From NCBI RefSeq assembly GCF_005404945.1, contig NZ_BJDG01000003.1, forward strand, positions 1 to 64,000: DNA of 64,000 nt. The letters run 5' to 3'. Below, piece by piece: positions 8,544-15,718 of this stretch. The notes under the pieces were generated by a model, which was not told where the DNA came from, searched no databases, and was given only the letters and a program-made list of their open reading frames with translations. The position numbers and the translations under genes were made by a program. The first letter of the stretch is position 1; each line of letters begins with the position of its first letter. Source of the DNA: Lactiplantibacillus pingfangensis. GTDB lineage: Bacteria; Bacillota; Bacilli; Lactobacillales; Lactobacillaceae.

Positions 8544-8732
8544 GCTGTCGCTTCCGGTTGGGACTGATAACATGCGGTCGTGGGACCGGTCCAAGCCAGG
8601 AACGTCTTGGACCTCGCCTGGAACCCTTGCAAAAATCGCAAGTGTCCCAGACCGTCCGTGGCGTAACGTCGGCCAAAACCAGCCGATGCAACGCCACCAT
8701 CACGACCGATGCTATCAGTCCCAACCTGCAGC
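8544..8732. repeat. Dispersed structured element, family R1, copy A
   Basis: The left arm (8544-8582) and right arm (8701-8732) are complementary over ggttgggactgat / atcagtcccaacc and cggtcgtg / cacgaccg. The interior is homologous to copy B (shared blocks near GTCTTGG, TTGCAAAAA, GACCGTCCGT). It lies directly downstream of a terminator. Small open frames across it on both strands are by-products of its sequence, not genes. Confidence 0.75.
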
Positions 8733-8981
8733 AAATTAAAGTTAAGAGACAGAAATGTTTAGCCGTGTCCCACAGTGCACAACGGTTCTGCCTGACTGGG
8801 TACCACCAGTTTAGTTTAAGAGCGACAGTTGCTGGGATAGTTCCGTTCACATTTCTTTTTAGGCTGGCAATGTTTAGCCGTCCATCTAAAGAATGAAAGC
8901 ACAAAAAGTGTTGGGGTAGTAATACGCTGTCAATAATTATGGGGGATGTGCAGTTGACAGCGGAGGATTAGCTAAGTGTTT

Positions 8982-9452
8982 TTAGTCACGATGAACTTTT
9001 TCCGAAGCAACTGGTAGCTCTGGGTAAGGATCAGGGAGCTGATTAGCTAATTTTTCGGCCTTCGCGTATTGGCGCTCGGCGGTGATAATTTGTGCGGCCT
9101 TCGGCGCATTGTAAATGTTGAGTTTGAAGTCGATTTCTTTTAAATTCGCCAGTATTTTCCGTTGTTCAGCGAGAATGGCTTCTCGGTGAGCCGCTAAAAG
9201 TTGTTGCCGGGTTGGAATGGTACTGGGGCCAACCATAACAGCTTCAATATAGGTGCGAATATCGGCAATTTTCATGCCGGTGTTTTTTAAACAAGTGATC
9301 GTATGCAATAGTTGCAAGTCTGCGTCTGTAAATTCGCGGTAGCCAGATTGGTTGCGACTGACAAACGGTAATAACCCCTGTTTATCATAAAAGCGAAGGG
9401 TATAGATGGACAGGTGGGTCTTTTCAGCGACGGCTTTAATACTGTAAGTCAA
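8982..9452 (-). CDS. MerR-family transcriptional regulator
   Basis: 156 residues. The N-terminal winged helix-turn-helix starts MTYSIKAVAEKTHLSIYTLR and continues FYDKQGLLPF...GYREFTDADL, the standard MerR core. A helical dimerisation region follows, with a variable C-terminal tail. No cysteine cluster is visible, so a metal sensor is unlikely; it resembles the stress- or aldehyde-responsive group. Translation starts at TTG (9450-9452) with GAGGTG seven bases upstream. It is divergent from the SDR gene, whose promoter has the long spacer typical of MerR-activated genes. Confidence 0.9.
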   Translation of the reverse strand: MTYSIKAVAEKTHLSIYTLRFYDKQGLLPFVSRNQSGYREFTDADLQLLHTITCLKNTGMKIADIRTYIEAVMVGPSTIPTRQQLLAAHREAILAEQRKILANLKEIDFKLNIYNAPKAAQIITAERQYAKAEKLANQLPDPYPELPVASEKVHRD

Positions 9453-9470
9453 AATTTTTCACCTCTTTAC

Positions 9471-9501
9471 TTGCCCTAGAGTGTTGTCGAGGGTTTATGC
9501 T
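9471..9501 (+). promoter_or_regulatory. MerR-type promoter (19-bp spacer) of the SDR gene
   Basis: The -35 TTGCCC (9471-9476) and -10 TATGCT (9496-9501) are 19 bp apart. The spacer region holds an imperfect dyad with outer arms CCCT and AGGG. An over-long spacer with a centred dyad is the hallmark of promoters untwisted by MerR-family activators, so regulation by the divergent MerR protein is likely. Confidence 0.7.
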
Positions 9502-9547
9502 AATTTCAGTTTAAAAGTTAAGCTAAAAAAATACAAGTAATGGAGCA

Positions 9548-10573
9548 ATGAAAATGAAAACAAAAGTATTAGTAACTGGTGGCAATGGCTTTTTAGCCTT
9601 GTGGGTGATTAAAGATTTACTGGAACAAGCTTACGCCGTTCGGGCAACGTTGCGGTCGTTGGCAAAAGCGGATGAGGTTCGACAGACTTTGCGTGATCAG
9701 GGCGTCGATGTTGCCAATTTAAGTTTTGTCGCGGCTGATTTAACACAGGATGAGGGCTGGGCAGAAGCGATGCAAACGATCGACGTTGTGATGAGCGTGG
9801 CCGCACCAGTCTTTGTTAATGGTGAAAGCGTGGAAAGCGAAGTTGTTGAGACGGCGAAAAACGGGACACTACGAATTTTGAAGGCGGCTGAAACAGCTGG
9901 CGTCAAACGGGTTGTGATGACGGCTAATCTTGGTGCGGTCGGCTTTAGCCGACTAGATCATCAGGGCCAAGTGACTGAGCAAGATTGGACTAATCCCGAC
10001 CAAGCGGGGTTGTCCTTGTATGAAAAGTCAAAATTATTAGCGGAACATGCGGCCTGGCATTATGTCAAAACCACGGAATCGCCATTAGAATTAGTCACGG
10101 TCAATGCCGGCGCAATGCTTGGAAAGTCCATGAACCGGCATGTTTCTGGGAGCTTTGGACTGATTGAACGCCTTATCAAAGGCCAAGCGACACCAAACTT
10201 TCAAGTGAATGTGGTCGATGTGCGGGACGTCGCAGCGATGCATGTTTTAGCAATGCAAACGCCCACTGCGGCCGCACAGCGCTTTTTGGCGGTGGCGGAT
10301 CGGGCCATTACGGCTAAAGAGATCAGGACGTTAATTAAAGCTCAACGGCCAGCACAAGCGACTCATTTACCGCGCGTCTTATTGCCAACTTGGCTAATTC
10401 GTAGTTTAGCACCGATAGTGCCAGCTGCTGGTGAGGTGAGTTTGATGATGCGTGTCAATCATGACGTTAGCAATCGGAAGGCCCGGACCATCTTGGGCTG
10501 GCAGCCGCACTACAGCGCAGATGAGGCTTGGCGGCAACCGATAGCCTGGGTAATAATTGATAAGCAAAATTAA
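9548..10573 (+). CDS. NAD(P)-dependent extended SDR (epimerase / dihydroflavonol reductase-like)
   Basis: 341 residues with an N-terminal Rossmann fold. The glycine motif GGNGFLALWV near residues 9-18 is a variant of GxxGxxG in which the last Gly is replaced. The catalytic Tyr-x-x-x-Lys is YEKSK near residue 158. Members reduce carbonyl compounds or act on nucleotide sugars; the substrate cannot be told from sequence. Close similarity to the dihydroflavonol/cinnamoyl-reductase-like group and a MerR-type promoter suggest an inducible aldehyde or ketone reductase (inference). It is monocistronic and ends at a bidirectional hairpin. Confidence 0.85.
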   Translation: MKMKTKVLVTGGNGFLALWVIKDLLEQAYAVRATLRSLAKADEVRQTLRDQGVDVANLSFVAADLTQDEGWAEAMQTIDVVMSVAAPVFVNGESVESEVVETAKNGTLRILKAAETAGVKRVVMTANLGAVGFSRLDHQGQVTEQDWTNPDQAGLSLYEKSKLLAEHAAWHYVKTTESPLELVTVNAGAMLGKSMNRHVSGSFGLIERLIKGQATPNFQVNVVDVRDVAAMHVLAMQTPTAAAQRFLAVADRAITAKEIRTLIKAQRPAQATHLPRVLLPTWLIRSLAPIVPAAGEVSLMMRVNHDVSNRKARTILGWQPHYSADEAWRQPIAWVIIDKQN

Positions 10574-10614
10574 CGGCACTAAAACCGACTCTGATCGTGG
10601 TTTTAGTGCTGTTA
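10571..10614. terminator. Bidirectional terminator between SDR and azlD
   Basis: The stem GCACTAAAACC / GGTTTTAGTGC, with further pairing outside it, starts at the SDR stop codon and serves both convergent genes. Confidence 0.8.
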
Positions 10615-10634
10615 ATGACAGACTTAGGGATTGA

Positions 10635-10961
10635 TTAGCCTAGACCGACTAAGCGCAGCAGTGCCATGGCAATCACGCCGGTAATCACGACCGCTAGCAG
10701 GCTTTTCGTTAAAATACCCGCTAGAATGGCAGGGATTGAGGCATAGATATTGGCTAAATTAAAGCCAGGCCAGTGACCCGCGTGGTAGGTCAGCAGGCTT
10801 TCAACAAAGATCGCGGTCATAATCGCAACTGGTACAAACGACAGGAAGCTAATCAACCATTTGGGAACGGTCAGATTTTTAATCACGGCGAAGGGGACGA
10901 CGCGTGACAGCCAAGTGACAAGTCCAGATAAGAGAATCGTAACGAGCACGTAGTTAGTCAT
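10635..10961 (-). CDS. azlD: AzlD-family branched-chain amino acid export subunit
   Basis: 108 residues with three to four hydrophobic segments (TNYVLVTILLSGLVTWLSRVVPF at the N-terminus). This is the small partner of AzlC in the LIV-E exporter family. Its start overlaps the end of azlC by eight bases, showing translational coupling. Together the pair would export branched-chain amino acids or analogues across the membrane; the substrate is inferred from the family only. Confidence 0.85.
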   Translation of the reverse strand: MTNYVLVTILLSGLVTWLSRVVPFAVIKNLTVPKWLISFLSFVPVAIMTAIFVESLLTYHAGHWPGFNLANIYASIPAILAGILTKSLLAVVITGVIAMALLRLVGLG

Positions 10962-11658
10962 GCGGGCTCACCACCATTCCAAAGCCACAGCCGAGCAAAG
11001 CCGCGATAAGTAGGGCAATGTTCCCGGGAAAAAAGCGCATGAGAAAGAACATCGCAATTGCGACAAATATGACGACTAGCAATTGTGTTTTTAATGATTT
11101 ACTCCGATCGGTGATGATTTGTAAATATAACAGGCCAATGAACATGCCCACGACCGCAAAATCGAGGCCAAATTGATTTGGATCAGTAATCAAGTTACCG
11201 AGCAAGCAACCGACAACCGTTGCGACCGCCCAAACGAGATAAGCGATAATGTTGGCGGCATGTAACCAGCGCGGTCGGAGTTGATGATGGGTTTGATTCA
11301 ATTTATTCATACTTAACGCAAAGGTTTCATCGGTCAAAAGTGACCCTAAGGCGATATTTTGTGCCAGCGATTCTTTTTTGAAATATTGCGCAATTGACAG
11401 ACTCATCAGGATCATCCGTGAATTAATGAGAAAAGTTGAGAGAACGATGGCAGAAACTGGGCTACCGGCGAGCAACATGCTGATGATAATAAATTGTGCG
11501 GAACCAGCATAAACAATCAAGGACATCAGCAGGACCGCTAATACTGATAAGTGACTTGTATTGGCCACAATGCCCATCGCTAAGCCAACACCAATGTACC
11601 CAAACAAGGTTGGCACGACGTCTTTAAGGCCGCTTTTAAAGGTTAAACTTGCGTCCAT
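10954..11658 (-). CDS. azlC: AzlC-family branched-chain amino acid permease
   Basis: 234 residues, polytopic membrane protein. The family signature regions are FGYIGVGLAMGIVA and YAGSAQFIIISMLLAG, followed by further hydrophobic helices to the C-terminus. It is the large subunit of the two-component AzlCD exporter. The ATG follows AAGGAGG. It is first gene of a two-gene operon with azlD. Confidence 0.9.
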   Translation of the reverse strand: MDASLTFKSGLKDVVPTLFGYIGVGLAMGIVANTSHLSVLAVLLMSLIVYAGSAQFIIISMLLAGSPVSAIVLSTFLINSRMILMSLSIAQYFKKESLAQNIALGSLLTDETFALSMNKLNQTHHQLRPRWLHAANIIAYLVWAVATVVGCLLGNLITDPNQFGLDFAVVGMFIGLLYLQIITDRSKSLKTQLLVVIFVAIAMFFLMRFFPGNIALLIAALLGCGFGMVVSPHD

Positions 11659-11848
11659 ATTTTTCGGGAACCTCCTTAAAATGAGTCAAAAAATTCAGTG
11701 AGTCTAGTTTACACTTTTTGGTGAAAATAATGAAGAACTTTATCATATCATTTTAATGTTGCGGTCACGAAATTATTACTTGCATTTGTGAGTGGCTGGG
11801 CGTAACATAAGCTCATTGATTTTTTGAAAGGACAAATGGTGAGAGATA

Positions 11849-12067
11849 ATGACTCTGGAACAATTAGCAGCCCGTAGCGGGGTCGCTGCTGATAAAATCG
11901 TTGCTTATACAAAGGCTGGTTTACTCCCATGCAAAGACGCTCATGCGACGTTCAATGCTGACGATCAATATTGGCTAGATATGGTCAATTGCTTCTTAGA
12001 AAATGGCTCATCCGTTGAGGACTTAAAAGATTTGATGCCACTGTGCGAACAGTGTGCCACCAACTAG
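11849..12067 (+). CDS. Small MerR-type helix-turn-helix protein
   Basis: Only 72 residues: a MerR-like DNA-binding head (MTLEQLAARSGVAADKIVAYTKAGLL, then DDQYWLDMVNCFLENGSSVEDLKDL) without an effector domain. Three cysteines (CKD, NC and the C-terminal CEQC) are unusual for such a short protein. The CxxC near the end could bind metal or sense redox (inference). A purine-rich GGTGAG precedes the ATG. It stands alone and is followed by a terminator. Confidence 0.75.
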   Translation: MTLEQLAARSGVAADKIVAYTKAGLLPCKDAHATFNADDQYWLDMVNCFLENGSSVEDLKDLMPLCEQCATN

Positions 12068-12097
12068 GCCTAAATTAGGATACTGCAAGTAGAACGG

Positions 12098-12136
12098 CGT
12101 TAATCATCGGTTTAAAACTGATGGTTAACGTTTTTT
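12098..12136 (+). terminator. Terminator of the small MerR-like gene
   Basis: The stem cgttaatcatcgg / ctgatggttaacg is followed by TTTTTT. Confidence 0.85.
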
Positions 12137-12163
12137 GTTTGCCCGGATAATCGTGACTACCAC

Positions 12164-12216
12164 AAAAAAAAGCACTCACATGCGTCAATTTGTTGACGTG
12201 TGTGAGTGCTTTTTCC
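12164..12216 (-). terminator. Terminator of the MFS-DUF4811 operon (bidirectional)
   Basis: A long stem of AAAAAGCACTCACA and TGTGAGTGCTTTTT, with inner GCGTCAA/TTGACGT pairing, lies 20 bases beyond the DUF4811 stop. It is symmetrical with T-runs on both strands. Confidence 0.85.
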
Positions 12217-12237
12217 GTCCAGCGATAAAGGCATGGA

Positions 12238-12957
12238 CTAGTTAGCTTGTTTGACTGTTTTTATCATTTTTTGCATGGCGGTTGCTTGGTATTGTGCGGC
12301 TGCCTGTTTTTCTAATTGTGCTAATTGTGTCTGGGTCATGGCCGGGTTTTTAACCATGGCGGCCTTGACGGTGCTTTGCACATAAGCTTTAGCTTGTACT
12401 TTCATCGTCGCTGACTGTTGTTTTGCAAGAGCACTGAGCTTTTTGGCTTGGGTGGCACTAAGGACAGCCCAAGTCTTTTTAACGTAGAAAGTATTCTGGC
12501 GTTTGATCAATTGTTTATCATTATTGGCAATACCAAACCAGAACTTCGCTGTATTATTTTCATACTGCCAACGAGTAGTTTTGGTGACCAGCTTGGTGGC
12601 CCCAGTTGTCGTTTTCACATGGTTAACCGTTTTAATGCTAGCCTTGGTGGTGCTGACTTTCTTTTGATCAGTCATCGTTTTGTAAATATAGACGCGGTTC
12701 TTATCCGCCGTCCCGACTGACTGATAGAGTAGCAGGTCTAATTGACTGCTACCAGCTGATTTTAATGGTTGTGTCTTGGTGGTGGTCACTTTTTCCATCC
12801 CCAAATGTTGGCTGTCGTTCATCACAATAAGCACTAATGAAGCAACTAACGTTAGACCGAAGAGGGCAGTTAAGCCATTCTTGAGCCAAGAAGGTTGGAG
12901 ATAAATGAAGGTTAAGAACAACACGATGGCACTGAGGACCAAAGTAACAATAATCAT
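12238..12957 (-). CDS. DUF4811-domain membrane protein
   Basis: 239 residues. Two N-terminal membrane helices (about 2-20 and 28-47) are followed by a mostly extracellular domain with many Thr/Lys and a helical Gln/Ala-rich tail. I recognise it as a DUF4811 protein, a family found in lactobacilli beside MFS drug exporters. Its function is unknown. The start codon overlaps the stop of the MFS gene (TAATG), so the two are translationally coupled and the protein may assist the transporter. Confidence 0.8.
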   Translation of the reverse strand: MIIVTLVLSAIVLFLTFIYLQPSWLKNGLTALFGLTLVASLVLIVMNDSQHLGMEKVTTTKTQPLKSAGSSQLDLLLYQSVGTADKNRVYIYKTMTDQKKVSTTKASIKTVNHVKTTTGATKLVTKTTRWQYENNTAKFWFGIANNDKQLIKRQNTFYVKKTWAVLSATQAKKLSALAKQQSATMKVQAKAYVQSTVKAAMVKNPAMTQTQLAQLEKQAAAQYQATAMQKMIKTVKQAN

Positions 12958-14429
12958 TAGTCATCAACCTCCTTTGTAACTGGTTTGATTGAATGTTGTT
13001 TGTCTTGCATAAAGAAGGCAACGACTAACCCAACCACACAGAAGGCGACCGCAACGTAGAAGGCCGCGTGATAGCCACTTAAAGTTGCGTTGAAGTAGTC
13101 ATTTTGGTAAGCCAATGGTTGAGACTTTAGCAAACTTTTAGCTGGTGCTTGAGACGTGGTCACATTAGATAACACTGAAGTTAAAATGGCGGTCCCAATT
13201 GAACTGGCAATTTGGCGAACCGTGTTGTTCACGGCAGTCCCATGACCCATCATGTCTAATGGTAAGGCGTTCATCCCGGCAGTGGTGGCGGGCATCATGA
13301 CCATTGAAATCCCAAACATTCGAATGGCATATAACACGACGATATAGATGGTTGCGGTTGTCCGCGTAATGAACATAAATGGAATCGTTCCAGCGGTTAA
13401 GAGGAACATCCCTAAGATGGCTAAGCGTTTGGCACCAAAGCGGTCAAAGGCTTGACCGGTAATGGGGCTCATGATCCCCATCATTAAGGCACCGGCTAAC
13501 AAAGTTAAGCCGGAATCAAAGGCCGAGAAGCCATGAATAATTTGTAAATACAGTGGAATGACCATTTCGGCACCGACCATGGCCATGTTAGTCACAGAAC
13601 TTAAAATCGCCGCGACCGTAAAACGAACATGTTTGAAAACTCGGAAGTCCAGAAATGGCTTTGCCATAGTTAATTGACGCCAAACAAATAAGATAATGCC
13701 AATGACCCCGATGGCTAACATAATTAGGACTTTTGCGGAAGTCCAGCCGTCGTCACCAACGGAGGAGAAACCGTAAAGTAAACTACCAAAGCCTAAGGTG
13801 GATAACGCTAGGGATAAGAAGTCTAATTTTGGCTTTGAGGTTTCAAGCACATTGGCCATGAAGAAGAAGCCGGCAATAATCACGATGGCAACGATTGGAA
13901 TAATCATCCCAAATAAATCACGCCAGCTCATGTTATCAATGACCCAACCAGAAAGGGTCGGACCAATCGCAGGTGCTAAGCCAATGACGATCCCGGCCAT
14001 CCCCATGGCAGCGCCACGTTTATCGGCTGGGAAGATCGTTAACATAATCGTTTGTAGCAATGGCATCGTGACACCGACACCGACGGCTTGGATTAAACGT
14101 CCCGTTAATAATAGTTGGAAGTTGGGCGCCGTAAAACAAATAATGGTCCCAATTTCAAAAATAGTCATGGCAGATAGGTATAACCATTTAGTACTGAAAC
14201 GGGTGCTTAACCAAGCGCTAACTGGAATCATAATCCCGTTAACGAGCAAGAACCCGGTAGTTAACCATTGAACCGTAGACGTGGTAATATCGAAGGCCTT
14301 CATTAAGGTTGGAAAGGCGGTCGTTAAAATCGTTTGATTCAGGACGGTACAAAATGTCCCGATTAATAGTATGGCAATGAGTAAACCACGTTTATATGGT
14401 TTCCCATTCGTATCAACAGCAGTTGACAT
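12957..14429 (-). CDS. MFS multidrug exporter, DHA2 (14-TM, EmrB/QacA) family
   Basis: 490 residues with about 14 hydrophobic helices. Family motif A-like and motif C regions are visible: LTGRLIQAVGVGVTMPL early, and GLAPAIGPTLSGWVI for the antiporter motif C. Such proteins are proton-driven exporters of toxic compounds in the cytoplasmic membrane. A MerR-type gene lies divergently upstream, and the two promoters share an inverted repeat, so induction by a substrate through that regulator is likely. First gene of an operon with the DUF4811 gene. Confidence 0.9.
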   Translation of the reverse strand: MSTAVDTNGKPYKRGLLIAILLIGTFCTVLNQTILTTAFPTLMKAFDITTSTVQWLTTGFLLVNGIMIPVSAWLSTRFSTKWLYLSAMTIFEIGTIICFTAPNFQLLLTGRLIQAVGVGVTMPLLQTIMLTIFPADKRGAAMGMAGIVIGLAPAIGPTLSGWVIDNMSWRDLFGMIIPIVAIVIIAGFFFMANVLETSKPKLDFLSLALSTLGFGSLLYGFSSVGDDGWTSAKVLIMLAIGVIGIILFVWRQLTMAKPFLDFRVFKHVRFTVAAILSSVTNMAMVGAEMVIPLYLQIIHGFSAFDSGLTLLAGALMMGIMSPITGQAFDRFGAKRLAILGMFLLTAGTIPFMFITRTTATIYIVVLYAIRMFGISMVMMPATTAGMNALPLDMMGHGTAVNNTVRQIASSIGTAILTSVLSNVTTSQAPAKSLLKSQPLAYQNDYFNATLSGYHAAFYVAVAFCVVGLVVAFFMQDKQHSIKPVTKEVDD

Positions 14430-14462
14430 GAAATCCCTTCTCTCTAAAAAACTACGTTGTCT

Positions 14463-14491
14463 AATATAAGCGGCTTTGATACTTTTGTCAA
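14463..14491 (-). promoter_or_regulatory. Promoter of the MFS operon
   Basis: Read on the minus strand, -35 TTGACA (14486-14491) and -10 TATATT (14463-14468) are 17 bp apart. The -35 box is one half of the palindrome at 14486-14502. Confidence 0.7.
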
Positions 14492-14502
14492 CAAACTTGA
14501 CA
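14486..14502. promoter_or_regulatory. Palindrome formed by two back-to-back -35 boxes
   Basis: TGTCAA-N5-TTGACA is a perfect inverted repeat that contains the -35 boxes of both divergent promoters. A repressor or activator bound here would control both genes. The MerR-type protein encoded on the right is the obvious candidate (inference). Confidence 0.55.
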
Positions 14503-14524
14503 TTAATATTAAAAAATATATACT
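14497..14524 (+). promoter_or_regulatory. Promoter of the MerR-type regulator gene
   Basis: -35 TTGACA (14497-14502), 16 bp spacer, -10 TATACT (14519-14524), in an AT-rich stretch. Confidence 0.7.
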
Positions 14525-14557
14525 AAGTATTGTAAATTAAAGAAAAGAGGTCGCTTT

Positions 14558-15010
14558 GTGAACAATCAGGATGCAGATTTTTTCAAAACCTTTAAAACAC
14601 AAATTAATAAACATAAATTTACGGTTGGCATTAGTGATTTAGCTAAAACCACGGGGGTCTCGCAAACACAGCTTCGTTACTGGGAGCAAAAGGGCTACAT
14701 TCATAGTCAGAAGGCGACCGAGAAGAATACAGCTCATCGGTTTTCTTATGGGACTTTGATGCGGGTTCATTTTATTAAAGCCATGCTCGATGAGGGTTTT
14801 ACGCTGGCTGCAGCAGCTCAGCGGGCCAGCGAGCACGGGACCCAGATGGAAATGATGCGAATATTTGTGACGAACGCTTTTGAAGGTGTGGAAGAGCGTG
14901 ATGGCCATCATATGATCAATTTAGGTTATTTTGATGAGGCCCACACAAAGAATTTATATGTCTATATTGTCGATAGCCAACCGCATTATCGGGTCTATCC
15001 TAAAAAATAA
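14558..15010 (+). CDS. MerR-family regulator, divergent from the MFS exporter
   Basis: 150 residues. Unlike most MerR proteins the helix-turn-helix starts only near residue 23 (FTVGISDLAKTTGVSQTQLRYWEQKGYI), after a polar N-terminal extension. The C-terminal part is short and lacks a recognised ligand domain. It starts at GTG (14558) after AGAGG. Divergent orientation and the shared palindrome make it the likely regulator of the exporter operon. Confidence 0.85.
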   Translation: MNNQDADFFKTFKTQINKHKFTVGISDLAKTTGVSQTQLRYWEQKGYIHSQKATEKNTAHRFSYGTLMRVHFIKAMLDEGFTLAAAAQRASEHGTQMEMMRIFVTNAFEGVEERDGHHMINLGYFDEAHTKNLYVYIVDSQPHYRVYPKK

Positions 15011-15087
15011 GGTTGTAACCCCTATCTTCTAGCTTGTGAAACCAGTTGATTAATGGTAGATTTAAGTCGGTAAGTATCGGTAAGTCA

Positions 15088-15349
15088 TGCGGACAACAAG
15101 TTTCTCACTCGTCAACCGATCTTATGGCTGGGTTGACCGTTGTCATGTTGGTCGTGTTTTGAAGTTTAACTTTGCAAAGAGATTTACAACAGAGCGCGAA
15201 ACTAGCGCTGAGAGATGCCTGAATCAGTTCAGGTAGTGATCGTGCATAAAAACAACGTGTAATTGAATCTAGAAGTTTGTTTCAATTTGTCCGGTGATGA
15301 TACTTACTAGTAGGGCCCAAGTGCTGTGAGAAAGCTTGGGTCTTTTTTT
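15088..15349 (+). ncRNA. Candidate structured RNA ending in a terminator
   Basis: Nested stems at 15090-15146, small hairpins agcgc/gcgct and cctgaa/ttcagg, and a terminal stem GGCCCAAG/CTTGGGTC with seven Ts suggest an independent transcript. No downstream gene follows on this strand, so it is not an obvious leader. I do not recognise the family. A 6S-type (Lacto-usp) RNA is conceivable, but I see no diagnostic motif. The 5' end is uncertain. Confidence 0.35.
15314..15349 (+). terminator. Intrinsic terminator of the candidate RNA
   Basis: The 8-bp stem ggcccaag / cttgggtc is followed by ttttttt. It is not attached to a protein gene. Confidence 0.8.
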
Positions 15350-15352
15350 ATA

Positions 15353-15483
15353 AAAAAGAGTGTTCACCACAGCGGGTTGCTTCCGAGCATAGCCTAGTCA
15401 CCAGTATCATGCGCACTTGGCATGGTGCTGGTGACGTAGCTAAGCGGAGGACGCAGCTGTGGTGAACACGTTTCGACTATAAA
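15353..15483. repeat. Dispersed structured element, family R2, copy 1
   Basis: Outer arms gtgttcaccacagc (15360-15373) and gctgtggtgaacac (15456-15469) are perfectly complementary. The inner stem is GTCACCAG/CTGGTGAC. The conserved parts of the family lie between them: gcgggttgct-ccgagcatagc on the left, gctaagcggagg-cgcagc on the right, and gtttcgactataaa after the right arm. Confidence 0.75.
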
Positions 15484-15573
15484 AAAAGAGTGTTCAGCAA
15501 CACGGTTTGCTGGTGAGCATTATCGTGGTTAAGCGGAGCCCGCAGTGTCGCTGAGCACGTTTCGACTATAAAT
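15484..15573. repeat. Dispersed structured element, family R2, copy 2 (short form)
   Basis: Directly follows copy 1, starting again with aaagagtgttca. The outer arms gtgttcagcaacac / gtgtcgctgagcac pair with wobble. The inner stem of the other copies is missing. The tail cacgtttcgactataaa is identical to copy 1. Confidence 0.7.
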
Positions 15574-15655
15574 ATAGAAACAACCTCAAAAGGTTGAGCA
15601 TAAAATAATGACGCGTGCCGCAACAACACGAATTCAAGCCTATATTTCAACAGCA

Positions 15656-15692
15656 ACTAAAAACCCACCCTCTAACATAAGCAGGCGGGTTA
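15656..15692 (-). terminator. Terminator of the CHRD-like gene
   Basis: Read on the minus strand, the stem AACCCGCC / GGTGGGTT is followed by TTTT, 27 bases past the stop codon. Confidence 0.75.
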
Positions 15693-15718
15693 ATTAGCAA
15701 TCTGAGTAAAATTTGATA

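Larger units (their letters stand above)
8409..8981. other. Gene-free stretch between the LysM gene and the MerR gene
   Basis: It contains the LysM terminator and R1 copy A. The remaining 8733-8981 shows no gene, terminator or recognised RNA. A short segment near 8776 (ggttctgcctgactg) resembles sequence beside the R1 fragment at 21.9 kb, so the family may extend further than its inverted repeats. Confidence 0.5.
15011..15718. other. 700-bp gene-free region with a candidate ncRNA and a tandem R2 repeat
   Basis: No protein gene is supported. In order it holds a short direct repeat (TCGGTAAGTA TCGGTAAGT, about 15069-15087), a nested inverted repeat near 15090-15146 (GACAAC...GTTGTC enclosing GTCAACC...GGTTGAC), hairpins near 15195-15236, a terminator at 15314-15349, two R2 copies and a minus-strand terminator. 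Confidence 0.6.

Noticed and set aside
8488-8904. Several overlapping 77-138 residue open frames on both strands
   Set aside because: They lie on the R1 inverted repeat, have no ribosome-binding sites, and reflect its symmetry and GC-rich composition. Similar frames occur on the R1 copies near 33.0 and 46.8 kb.
12238-14429. DUF4811 gene as a separate transcription unit
   Set aside because: Its start overlaps the stop of the MFS gene and no promoter or terminator lies between.
15178-15240. CTGAGA near 15208 suggested a TPP riboswitch
   Set aside because: The other required conserved segments of the TPP aptamer (such as the GAACCTGA block) are absent and no thiamine gene follows.
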